This document shows positions 19,600-28,301 of a stretch of 51,881 nucleotides of DNA, one piece after another (the stretch's first letter is position 1; the number at the start of each line of letters is the position of its first letter). The DNA is taken from assembly GCA_005887825.1 (NCBI GenBank), contig VBQC01000002.1, positions 1 through 51,881 of the forward strand, in the 5' to 3' direction. The translations under genes and the position numbers were made by a program. Below the pieces are notes generated by a model. It saw only the letters and a program-made list of their open reading frames with translations. It did not search any database and was not told the origin of the DNA. Source of the stretch: Verrucomicrobiota bacterium. Lineage in GTDB: Bacteria; Verrucomicrobiota; Verrucomicrobiia; Chthoniobacterales; UBA10450.

Positions 19600-20822
19600 G
19601 CCTCGAATTTACGCATCAGAATCGACGCGTTCGTCCCGCCGAAGCCGAAGGAGTTCGAAAGAACCGTGCGCAGAACCGCGGACTGCGCTTCGTTCGCTAC
19701 AACGTTTAGATCGATATCTTCATCTGCAGCGTGAAAATTGATGTTGGGAGGAAGAAATTGATGCTGGAGGGCCAGGAGGGAGATGATCGCTTCGATAGCG
19801 CCGGCTGCCCCTAATGAATGACCCATCATGCTCTTGGTCGAGCTTACCGGCACGCGGTCAAATAACGCGCTGATTGCTTTGCCTTCGGCTGCGTCGTTAA
19901 AGGCCGTAGCTGTTCCATGCGCATTGATGTAGTCGACTACGTCCGCTGAAATGTTAGCGCTCCCCAAGGCTCGCTCCATCGCCTGCCGCGGTCCGATACC
20001 GGAGGGATCCGGCTGCGTCATGTGAAAATTATCAGTGGAAATGCCGTAGCCGATTATTTCCGCGAGAACGCGCGCGCCACGCACTCGAGCAGCATCGAGG
20101 TTCTCCAAGGCCAGAACCGCCGCGCCTTCACCGAGAACCATGCCAGTGCGATCTCGATCAAACGGACGGCATTTCTCTGGCGTCGAGGCTCGAAGCGAAT
20201 CAAAGCCGACGAAGACAAGCTCCGAGAGTGCGTCATACCCACCCGCCAGCAGTCGTTGATAGCGACCTGATCGCACACACTCGAAGGCGTGACCGATCGC
20301 GTTTGTGCCCGAGGCGCAGGCATTCGCAATGACCTGGCATGGCGCAGAAATTCCGAATGCCTCTTGCGCATCAATTACCGGCTTTTGCGCGGGATAGTTC
20401 GCGATCCAGGTCGGCGAACGTCGTAAGCTGCTGTTTCGATTTAACGAGCGAAAATAATCCTCGCCGTAAGACATGCCACCACTCGTTGTTCCAACGACTG
20501 TTAACTCGGGTTTGAATTGCGGCTCTTGCGTCAGCGCTTCTCCCAGCGCTTGAATCACCATGTGCGATGCACGATGCCGCCGTCGGGCGTGAGCTCCGTT
20601 ACACCGCCTCTCGAGCAGACGCTCATCGGGCAGTTGACCCGCAGTTTTGCATCGACATCCAGTTACCGAAAATCGCGTTACTCCATTGACGCAATCGCGC
20701 GCCTCGCGCAACGAATCGAGCGTTTCGCTCAACCCGAATCCCAGCGGGCTGACCACGCCCGCAGCCACCACCGCGACGCGGGCAGCGCCCCTTTTCTCAT
20801 TCGTATCATTGGATTTAGCCAT
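19596..20822 (-). CDS. fabF: Beta-ketoacyl-ACP synthase II (FabF-like), intact triad
   Basis: 408 aa; ANACASGTNAIGHAF, INAHGTATAFNDAAE, KSMMGHSLGAAGAIE. ATGA overlap with the downstream KS-like ORF. Confidence 0.88.
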   Translation of the reverse strand: MAKSNDTNEKRGAARVAVVAAGVVSPLGFGLSETLDSLREARDCVNGVTRFSVTGCRCKTAGQLPDERLLERRCNGAHARRRHRASHMVIQALGEALTQEPQFKPELTVVGTTSGGMSYGEDYFRSLNRNSSLRRSPTWIANYPAQKPVIDAQEAFGISAPCQVIANACASGTNAIGHAFECVRSGRYQRLLAGGYDALSELVFVGFDSLRASTPEKCRPFDRDRTGMVLGEGAAVLALENLDAARVRGARVLAEIIGYGISTDNFHMTQPDPSGIGPRQAMERALGSANISADVVDYINAHGTATAFNDAAEGKAISALFDRVPVSSTKSMMGHSLGAAGAIEAIISLLALQHQFLPPNINFHAADEDIDLNVVANEAQSAVLRTVLSNSFGFGGTNASILMRKFEA

Positions 20823-21006
20823 TTTTCGACAAGGAAAAATTGATTCCTGATTCTTATTGCATTCTTAAAAGAAGCATTTTACTAGTCACGAAACGGAAAA
20901 ACGGAAGCTCGGCAGTTGGTGGATTGTCAGTTGAGTTTATTCAGTGGCGATTTGAAATCCGATAAGCGGGAACAGTGACCTGGCTGCGTTTTCCAGAATA
21001 AACTCA

Positions 21007-21372
21007 ATGGGAACTAAATTATACGTAGGCAATCTTTCCTTCAATACGACGGAGAACGAACTGCAGGAGCTTTTTTCACAAGCTGGCGCCGTGCAGGAAG
21101 TCACTCTCATGCAGGATAAATTCACCGGCAAGTCGCGTGGCTTTGCTTTTGTGACGATGGGTTCGGAACAGGACGCTCAAAATGCCATTTCCAAACTCAA
21201 CGGCCAAACCGTTGAAGGCCGGCCACTGACTGTGAATGAGGCCCGCCCGCGAGAGGCGCGACCACCCGGTGGTGGCGGACGCGGATATGGCGGGGGCGGG
21301 GGCGGCTATGGCGGCGGCGGCGGCGGGTACGGTGGTGGCCGCCGCGATGGTGGCCAGCGAAGAGGCCATTAA
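21007..21372 (+). CDS. RRM-type RNA-binding protein with glycine-rich tail
   Basis: [23 protein letters not shown]...SRGFAFVTM (RNP2/RNP1) followed by [16 protein letters not shown]. Confidence 0.94.
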   Translation: MGTKLYVGNLSFNTTENELQELFSQAGAVQEVTLMQDKFTGKSRGFAFVTMGSEQDAQNAISKLNGQTVEGRPLTVNEARPREARPPGGGGRGYGGGGGGYGGGGGGYGGGRRDGGQRRGH

Positions 21373-21400
21373 GATTCGGAAGAGCCGATCGGCAGAGAAT

Positions 21401-21484
21401 TGGGCAGGGCTGGATTCGAACCAGCGAAGGCGTAAAGCCAGCAGATTTACAGTCTGCCCCGTTTGGCCACTTCGGTACCTACCC
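21401..21484 (-). tRNA. tRNA-Tyr (anticodon GTA), class II with long variable arm
   Basis: Reverse complement GGGTAGG...GCAGACTGTAAATCTGC...GGTTCGAATCC...CCTGCCCA; 7-bp acceptor stem, anticodon loop CTGTAAA, TPsiC GGTTCGAATCC. Confidence 0.93.
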
Positions 21485-21833
21485 GTCAATGCGAGCGTTG
21501 ATATAGGCTCGCGCTGTGCGCCTCGCAAGTGGTTTGGACGTCGGCGCGCTGCTGTAGCCGTCACGCTGTTCGCCGTGGCAAATCCGCCTTTCGCGGCCGG
21601 GCGACGCAATCTATGGTTTTGCGAATTTGACGACAGGGGGCTCCGAAATAAAACCGCTGTCTTTCAACCGAAGAAGTTGGCAATCGTGCCGGCTACGTAG
21701 CGCTTAGCTTTGCGCACGGATCGCTGCCTCGTTCAATTCGAACTTTGCTGGTCCTTGTCTGCACCAAAATCAGGGTTCGCCGGCTTGCCAACGCCATTGA
21801 CCTTCCAATTCGAGCAAGTTACTCTGCCAAATC

Positions 21834-22016
21834 ATGGCGCTGTTGCGCGGGCTCTTTTGGTTCGTTCTGTTTATTGTTCTGGCTTTTTGCTTTGTCGTGT
21901 TATTCGAGTACGGACCACACGACTTTACCAATGGGTGTCAGAAGGAATTCGCCCGGGTGAAATCATTCGTCGTGAAGCAGACGGAGAAAGTTGAGAAATC
22001 GAAGAAGCAGCGCTGA
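21834..22016 (+). CDS. Small single-TM protein
   Basis: 60 aa: MALLRGLFWFVLFIVLAFCFVVLFEYGPHDFTNGCQKEFARVKSFVVKQTEKVEKSKKQR; TM followed by basic tail. Confidence 0.5.
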   Translation: MALLRGLFWFVLFIVLAFCFVVLFEYGPHDFTNGCQKEFARVKSFVVKQTEKVEKSKKQR

Positions 22017-22019
22017 TTT

Positions 22020-22916
22020 TCATTCGACGAACTCCACTTCGATTGCAGCGTCAATGTAGCCTTTATCGCGCGCGTCGCCCAGGAACTTGCGGATCGCCGC
22101 GCGTCCAATCCCGCCGTAATCGCGAGTAAATTCGTTCACGTACATTCGGATGAATTTGCCCGCGAGGTCCGCGTTCATGTCGCGTGCATAAGGAAGCGAA
22201 TGGCGCACAGCCTCCTCCCGATGCGCCAGACCAAACTCGATGCTTTCGCGGATAATCTCGAGCAGATCGTGCTGCATTGCCTTCGGGATGTCCTTGCGCA
22301 GGACATTGCCGCCAAGCGGAAGCGGCAAACCTGTTGCGTGCTTCCACCATTCGCCGAGATCGATCACTTTCTGAAAACCGGACCGCCCATAAGTGAGTTG
22401 GCCCTCATGAATGATTAAACCGGCATCGGCGCGACCGTCGTTTACCGCGTCGAAAATTTGATCAAAAGGGACGACAACAAACTCGAATTCTCCAAGGAAA
22501 AGCTGAAGCGCAAGAAATGCGCTCGTCATCTTTCCCGGCACCGCGATTTTCCTTCCGCGTAGAAAATCCCGTGCCGCCGATTCGTGGAGTGCCCCCCATT
22601 GCTCCGGCGTTGGATGTTGGATGTTGAATGTTGGATGTTTTCGGATAACGACCGGCCCATACCCATCGCCCATGCTGGCCCCGCAGGGCAGCAACGCATA
22701 GCGTTTACTCACATATGCATATGCATGGATTGAGATCGCTGAAATGTGCAGTTCGCCCCGGAGCGCGCGTTCATTCAGCGTCTGAATATCTTCGAGGCGA
22801 TGTTCGAACCGATAGCCACGGAGATCGATCTTGTTTTCCGCCATCGCATAGAACATGAATGCGTCGTCTGGATCAGGTGAATGACCCAGCGCAAAAACAC
22901 CGCGCTCCGCCGCCAT
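22020..22916 (-). CDS. mqnD: 1,4-dihydroxy-6-naphthoate synthase (futalosine menaquinone pathway)
   Basis: 298 aa; LGHSPDPDDAFMFYAM, CGASMGDGYGPVVI, VPGKMTSAFLALQL. Confidence 0.92.
   Translation of the reverse strand: MAAERGVFALGHSPDPDDAFMFYAMAENKIDLRGYRFEHRLEDIQTLNERALRGELHISAISIHAYAYVSKRYALLPCGASMGDGYGPVVIRKHPTFNIQHPTPEQWGALHESAARDFLRGRKIAVPGKMTSAFLALQLFLGEFEFVVVPFDQIFDAVNDGRADAGLIIHEGQLTYGRSGFQKVIDLGEWWKHATGLPLPLGGNVLRKDIPKAMQHDLLEIIRESIEFGLAHREEAVRHSLPYARDMNADLAGKFIRMYVNEFTRDYGGIGRAAIRKFLGDARDKGYIDAAIEVEFVE
22610..22640. repeat. Short tandem direct repeat (TTGGATGTTGGATGTTGAATGTTGGATGTT) inside mqnD
   Basis: Recurring TTG(G/A)ATGTTG units; read in frame as part of RKHPTFNIQHPTPEQW. Confidence 0.6.
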
Positions 22917-23084
22917 GGCCGGACGCTATCCGTTTCATCCGTTGCTGCAAACGGGGCGCCGCCGGTTGCGGGCTCTTTTTTTCCTTCCCTGTGCGCCGAT
23001 TTACACCGCTTCGGAGCTGGCGCGACAGCTGCCCGCACTAAATCATGCAAGGCGCGGCGAGGTATGATGAAATCGTGCCTGACA

Positions 23085-23110
23085 CCGGGATCAGCGATCC
23101 CGGCTACAAC
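23085..23110. repeat. Interspersed palindromic repeat, single-hairpin copy
   Basis: CCGGGATCAGCGATCCCGGCTACAAC; shares ..CGATCCCGGCTACAAC with copies at 24.2 and 51.0 kb. Confidence 0.75.
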
Positions 23111-23177
23111 AGAAGGCCAGTGGAAAATAGATCATTGCGGTTTGCGTTAACTGCGCTGCTTCGGTAGCCTCAGGCGC

Positions 23178-24074
23178 ATGGCAAGATCCGGTCTTGGCAA
23201 AGGCCTTGGAGCACTCATTGGCACTCCCGCTGTCCCGAAACGAGCGGATGCGGTCGAATCGGGCGAGAGAGTCCACCAGATTGATCTGGTAGGCATCGTC
23301 CCCAGCGCATTGCAGCCGCGTAAGGATTTTGGGCGCGAGGCGTTGCAGGAACTGATCGATTCAATTCGGCAGCACGGCATTATTCAACCGCTCATTGTCC
23401 GGCAGGTTGGCGCGCGATTTGAGCTGATCGCGGGTGAACGGCGCTGGCGCGCGGCACAGGAGGCCGGTCTTACTCAAGCACCGGTGATTATTCGAAGCGC
23501 GAGCGACATGGAAGTGCTCGAACTATCGCTCATTGAGAACTTGCAGCGCGCCGACCTGAACCCGATCGAAGAAGCACAAGGCTACGCCAGATTAGCCAAT
23601 GAATTTGGCATGCGGCAGGAGGACATCGCGCTAAAAGTGGGGCGGAGTCGGGCGGCAGTAGCCAATGCGATGCGATTACTTGATCTGCATCCGCAGGTGC
23701 AAGTCTGGCTTGCTCAGGATTTACTTTCGGTCGGTCACGCAAAAGTCTTGCTTGCATTAAAAGCGCCGGAGGAACAACTGTTGGCTGCTGAAACGGTTCT
23801 GCGTCGGAACGCCACGGTCCGCTCCACAGAACGATTGGTGGCCCGCCAGCTTGGAATCGGACGTTCCCGGCGAAGGTCCCGACGCGTCGGGACCGAACAA
23901 GGGGCTGCGTCTGCCGCAATCGAAGATTTACAGAATCGATTGCAAGAACAGCTTGCGACGCACGTGACTATTCACCACGGAGAGAAACGTGGGCGAATTG
24001 AGATCGAATACTACGGAAACGACGATCTCCAGCGGATTCTTACTGCTCTCGGACTGACGCCGAGCGAGAGCTGA
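23178..24074 (+). CDS. parB: ParB/Spo0J chromosome partitioning protein
   Basis: 298 aa; PRKDF, IRQHGIIQPLIVR, LIAGERRWRAAQ, ENLQRADLNPIEEAQGY. Confidence 0.93.
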   Translation: MARSGLGKGLGALIGTPAVPKRADAVESGERVHQIDLVGIVPSALQPRKDFGREALQELIDSIRQHGIIQPLIVRQVGARFELIAGERRWRAAQEAGLTQAPVIIRSASDMEVLELSLIENLQRADLNPIEEAQGYARLANEFGMRQEDIALKVGRSRAAVANAMRLLDLHPQVQVWLAQDLLSVGHAKVLLALKAPEEQLLAAETVLRRNATVRSTERLVARQLGIGRSRRRSRRVGTEQGAASAAIEDLQNRLQEQLATHVTIHHGEKRGRIEIEYYGNDDLQRILTALGLTPSES

Positions 24075-24117
24075 CTTCGCTGCGCTCCGTGGCGTTGACG
24101 CGCTAAATCGTTAAACT

Positions 24118-25149
24118 GTGAATCGAGTCGCAATTACTGTAGCCGGCATCGGTGATGCCGGTTTTGCAAACCTGCGCGGTGCGGACCGGGATCACCGATC
24201 CCGGCTACAACGACGCTGGCCGGCGTTTTCTTTCCTTCTTCGATTGCGTCGCTCTGCTCTCGCTCCTTTCGTCGTTCTTTTCGTTGTCTTGACACTGAGC
24301 GCTGAGTCGCCGGGTGCGCCGCAGGCGAAGATTTGGGAAGAGTTTTCCGGTGAGAAAGCTTTGGCTCATGTTCAGCGGCTCGTTGATCTCGGGCCGCGTC
24401 CGCCCGGGTCTGGGGCGATCGAAAAATCCAGGGATTACATCGAGAATCAGCTCCGACTCTCGGGTTGGCAGGTGACGCGGCAGGCGTTCACGGACGACAC
24501 GCCACGCGGCAAAGTTCAGTTCCTGAATCTCATTGCGCGATTCCCGGGGCAGCGGAGCACCGGGCCCTCGTTTTTGTTGTGTTCCCATTACGATACAAAG
24601 ACGTTCGACACGATCCGCTTTGTCGGAGCGAACGATGGCGGTTCGAGCACTGGCTTGCTGTTGGAATTGGGTCGGGTGCTCGGGCGGCATCCAAATCTGG
24701 CTGCAAAGATTGAGCTGGTATTTTTTGACGGCGAGGAAGCGTATGAGCATTTTTCCGAGCACGACGGCCTTTACGGGAGCCGGTATTTTGCCAGGCAGCT
24801 TGGTGGCAGCGGCGCCAAACAATTTCGGGGCGGAATCTTATTCGACATGGTTGGCAACCGTTCTCTAAAGATCACTTTGCCAGCTGATTCGCCCGCGGAA
24901 ATGGCACGAGACGTTTTTGCGTCAGCAGAGGCACTCAAATTACGAAGTCATTTTACTTACCTGGACCGGGAAATGATCGACGACCACATGCCTTTGAACG
25001 AAATCGGAATTCCGACGATCGATGTGATTGACTTTAGTTTCCCCTGGTGGCACACGGCCGAGGATACGATGGATAAGCTCAGCGCGCAGAGTCTCCAGAT
25101 CGTCGGCTCGGTCGCCGCGTATTACCTGTCTGAATTTGCGCTAAAATGA
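24118..25149 (+). CDS. M28-family peptidase/glutaminyl-peptide cyclotransferase-like (true start may lie after the repeat)
   Basis: SHYDTK, GANDGGSSTGLLLELGR, FFDGEEAYEHFSEHDGLYGSRYFA, DDHMPLNEIGIPTIDVIDF, WWHTAEDTMDKLS. Confidence 0.85.
   Translation: MNRVAITVAGIGDAGFANLRGADRDHRSRLQRRWPAFSFLLRLRRSALAPFVVLFVVLTLSAESPGAPQAKIWEEFSGEKALAHVQRLVDLGPRPPGSGAIEKSRDYIENQLRLSGWQVTRQAFTDDTPRGKVQFLNLIARFPGQRSTGPSFLLCSHYDTKTFDTIRFVGANDGGSSTGLLLELGRVLGRHPNLAAKIELVFFDGEEAYEHFSEHDGLYGSRYFARQLGGSGAKQFRGGILFDMVGNRSLKITLPADSPAEMARDVFASAEALKLRSHFTYLDREMIDDHMPLNEIGIPTIDVIDFSFPWWHTAEDTMDKLSAQSLQIVGSVAAYYLSEFALK
24139..24211. repeat. Interspersed palindromic repeat, full double-hairpin copy
   Basis: TGTAGCCGGCATCGGTGATGCCGG - ~23-nt spacer - CCGGGATCACCGATCCCGGCTACAA; outer ends TGTAGCCGG/CCGGCTACA inverted. 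Confidence 0.8.
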
Positions 25150-25171
25150 AACGCCGATCTTCTGGGCGGAC

Positions 25172-25198
25172 CCGGGGTCACCGGTCCCCGGCTACAAC
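25172..25198. repeat. Interspersed palindromic repeat, single-hairpin variant
   Basis: CCGGGGTCACCGGTCCCCGGCTACAAC. Confidence 0.65.
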
Positions 25199-25411
25199 GA
25201 TGCGTTGTTCGCGTGAAGCGAGGCGGGGTTATAACGCTTATGCAATTCTAGAAGACCGCCAAGAAACAGCTGATAGGCCCCGGCTACAGACACAGGCTAA
25301 CTTTTTTGGCGCTTCAGGAATCGAGAATCCACAAACTTCTGTATTGCCTGCGGACGCTTTTGCCCGCAGTTTGACCAGGAATTCCCACCTCGAACGCAGC
25401 GCCTGACTTTA

Positions 25412-26521
25412 ATGCCCCATTCAAAGCGCCAAAAGATTGGAGTGATCGGCCTCGGAATCATCGGGCGCGGAGTGACTGCAAATCTTCGCAGCAAAGGGTT
25501 TCAGGTCTTCGTTTGGAACCGGACGCCGCGCCCTGTTCCAAATTTTGTAGGCTCACCGGCCGAACTGGCGGAGATCTGTGATTACATCCAGATTTTTGTT
25601 TCCGACGACGAAGCTTTGCTGCAGACCGCCCACCAGCTCAGTGAAAAACTCGCACCGCGGCACATCGTTATTGCGCATTCGACGGTGACTCCGGATTCCA
25701 TGCGGGCCGCGGCGGAAATTGTCGAAAGTCGCGGCGCGCGCTTTATCGAGGCGCCGTTTACAGGCAGCAAGATTGCGGCGGAAAAGGGCGAATTGGTTTT
25801 TTACGTTGCCGGCGACGAGGCAACATTGCAGGAGGCACGTCCTATTCTCGAAGCGAGCAGCAAAGAGATCATGAAGATCGGCGAGCTTGGCCAGGCGACG
25901 GCGATGAAAATCGCAACCAACATGGTCACGGCCGCGAGCGTCCAGGCCACTGCGGAAGCTTTGGGGCTGATCCAGGCTTTAGGTTTGCCCCTGGAAAAGT
26001 TCGTCGAGGCGATGAAGGGGAATGCGAGTCATTCTACGACTTTGGCAATGAAAATGCCGAAAATGATCAAGCGCGATTTTGAGCCGCATTTTTCCACAAA
26101 GCATATGCTCAAGGATATGCAGATCGCGAATCAGCTTGGTTTGTCGAACTACCTCGACCTTGGAGTGACCGCCGCTGCCCGCGACCAATTGCTTGAGCAA
26201 ATGCAGTGGGGTTATGGAGACGATGATTTTTCCGCGGTCGCGCGCAAATATTTGCCCGAAACTGAATCGACTGGTCACGAGGAGCCTCGACTGGCAGAAC
26301 GGGAGGAGCAGACCAGCGCTGAGGCAACCGCGCCAGCGCCGGAGGTAGCGCCCGTCTTAGCCCAGATGTCCTTGCCGCCTTCGGTCGCTGCGGCGGTCGT
26401 CGCCTCGGCCGGTGCCGGAGAGGCTAAGGAGGCGATACCAGCGCGTCGCGGCTTTCTCACGCAGCTATTGCGCCGCGCTCGGCAACTTCTAAAACAACCC
26501 GTCTCGTCCAAAGAGGGATGA
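25412..26521 (+). CDS. NAD(P)-dependent beta-hydroxyacid dehydrogenase (3-hydroxyisobutyrate dehydrogenase-like)
   Basis: KIGVIGLGIIGRGVTANLRSKGFQVFVWNRTP, EAPFTGSKIAAEKGELVFYVAG; Ala/Glu-rich C-terminal extension. Confidence 0.87.
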   Translation: MPHSKRQKIGVIGLGIIGRGVTANLRSKGFQVFVWNRTPRPVPNFVGSPAELAEICDYIQIFVSDDEALLQTAHQLSEKLAPRHIVIAHSTVTPDSMRAAAEIVESRGARFIEAPFTGSKIAAEKGELVFYVAGDEATLQEARPILEASSKEIMKIGELGQATAMKIATNMVTAASVQATAEALGLIQALGLPLEKFVEAMKGNASHSTTLAMKMPKMIKRDFEPHFSTKHMLKDMQIANQLGLSNYLDLGVTAAARDQLLEQMQWGYGDDDFSAVARKYLPETESTGHEEPRLAEREEQTSAEATAPAPEVAPVLAQMSLPPSVAAAVVASAGAGEAKEAIPARRGFLTQLLRRARQLLKQPVSSKEG

Positions 26522-27435
26522 CGCCGCCGCTTCAGATAAAGCAAGACGCCTTTCTTGATTTCTCCGGACGCACAAAGCTTCGTGTTACGGGCAATGACAG
26601 GCTTCGTTTTCTGAATGGGCAGGTTACGAATGACGTGCGCAAGGCTGGCGAAGCAGTCGCAGTTGAGGCGTGCGTGCTCAACGCGAAAGGCAAGATGAAC
26701 GCGCACATTTTCGTTTCCGCGGCGCCGGACTGCTTTTGGCTCGATGCCGATCGTGAACTTCGAGAAGCACTCCCGGTCAGACTGGAGCGGTATGTAATCG
26801 CCGACGACGTTCAGATTGAAAACGTCACGGATCGATTATCGGTCTTTCATGTCTTGTCGCGAGCGGCGCCGAACCTAAGCGACTGCAGAATTGTTTCATT
26901 ACGCCGCTTCGCCGAGCCGGGATGGGATATATGGGCGGACGCAGCGGCGCATGATGATGTTTCGCGACAATTGTCGTCGACGTTTGACCACCTCGATCCT
27001 GCGACTGCGGAGATCATGCGAATTGAAGAAGGCATTCCCCGCTGGGGGCGCGAACTGACGGAAGAGATTATTCCAATCGAGGCCAACCTGGAAGAGCGCA
27101 CCGTCGATTATGAGAAAGGTTGCTACATTGGCCAGGAAGTAATCTCGCGAATCAAGATGTCCGGTCAGACCAATAAGCGATTATCCGGGTTGATTTCCCT
27201 GGATGGTGTCCCGCTTCAGGGTGGCATGAGACTCGCCTCCGCGCCGGAGAAAGGCAAAGAAGCCGGCTGGATCACGAGCGCAACGCGCAGTGAGAAAATC
27301 GGAAAGGAAATCGCGCTCGGTTATGTGAAACGCCGCTTTAATAGTCCCAGCGGAAAGCTGGATGCGCTCGCGCCGGAAAATTCCGGCGCAGTGGCAGCAA
27401 TTCCAGTTGAAGTGGTCCCGCTTCCATTTCTATAA
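26518..27435 (+). CDS. ygfZ: YgfZ/GcvT-domain folate-binding protein
   Basis: FLNGQVTNDV and diagnostic KGCYIGQEVISRI; ATGA overlap with upstream gene. Confidence 0.9.
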   Translation: MTPPLQIKQDAFLDFSGRTKLRVTGNDRLRFLNGQVTNDVRKAGEAVAVEACVLNAKGKMNAHIFVSAAPDCFWLDADRELREALPVRLERYVIADDVQIENVTDRLSVFHVLSRAAPNLSDCRIVSLRRFAEPGWDIWADAAAHDDVSRQLSSTFDHLDPATAEIMRIEEGIPRWGRELTEEIIPIEANLEERTVDYEKGCYIGQEVISRIKMSGQTNKRLSGLISLDGVPLQGGMRLASAPEKGKEAGWITSATRSEKIGKEIALGYVKRRFNSPSGKLDALAPENSGAVAAIPVEVVPLPFL

Positions 27436-27587
27436 AGCCCCGCGATTCGTTTCGCGGCCGCATGTGCCATGTTTTGTAATTTCTTTTGTTTTTGGCAGTT
27501 GCGTAAATTTTGAGCTTGCGTTTTGAAGATTGCTGCGTGTAAAGTCCGCACTCCAGTATTTTTGTCACTCAATCGTCACTCTTATTT

Positions 27588-28226
27588 ATGAATCAACGCT
27601 TAATCGCAGAAATTGGCCGTACCCAGCGGCTCGAGATTGTTAACTCGCTCAAGCGCAGCAGAGGAATGTCCGTCAACGAGCTCGTTGACAAAATGAAGAT
27701 GAGCTACATGGGCATCAAGCAGCATTGTCTCACTCTTCAGCGCGATGGTTATCTGGATACCTGGCGCCGCCCGCAAAAGATGGGTCGCCCGGAAATGGTT
27801 TACCGCCTTACCCGCCGCAGCCATGATCTTTTTCAGGCCGATAGCCATCAGTTTACCCTCGACCTGTTGAAATCAGTCCAGGACATTTACGGGCCAAACG
27901 CGCCGGAGAAGCTCCTTTACAATATCTTCGAAAAAAAGACCGCGGCGCTCAAAGCCAGGGCGAAGGGGCAAACAGTGGCCGAACGCGCCAAATGGCTCGC
28001 CCACGTCCGCGATGGTGAGGGCTACATGGCCCAATTTACCAACGGAGACGAGGGCGGACCCCGGATTGTCGAATGTCATTCGCCGATTTTGAATTTGCTG
28101 GACCGTTATCCGATCGTTAGCCGCTTTGAGCAGGATATGTTCGAAGCCATTCTCGGCACTCGCGTGCGCCGACAAATGATTCGCAACTCGGGGCTGTACG
28201 AGTGCGCGTTTTATTTCGCGGTGTAG
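27588..28226 (+). CDS. Winged-helix transcriptional regulator (ArsR/SufR-like)
   Basis: N-terminal wHTH (SVNELVDKMKMSYMGIKQHCLTLQRDGYLDTWRRPQKMGRPEMVYRLT). Confidence 0.7.
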   Translation: MNQRLIAEIGRTQRLEIVNSLKRSRGMSVNELVDKMKMSYMGIKQHCLTLQRDGYLDTWRRPQKMGRPEMVYRLTRRSHDLFQADSHQFTLDLLKSVQDIYGPNAPEKLLYNIFEKKTAALKARAKGQTVAERAKWLAHVRDGEGYMAQFTNGDEGGPRIVECHSPILNLLDRYPIVSRFEQDMFEAILGTRVRRQMIRNSGLYECAFYFAV

Positions 28227-28301
28227 TACCGCCGGTTATCTTCTTCGGATCACCGAGATTTTTGCTTTCGCAGGCAGCGAATCTCGGTTGATTCATGGCC
28301 C

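Noticed and set aside
25205-25218. TGTTCGCGTGAAGC as a fourth LexA box
   Set aside because: Only partial match to GAACA in the right arm and not near a plausible SOS gene start.
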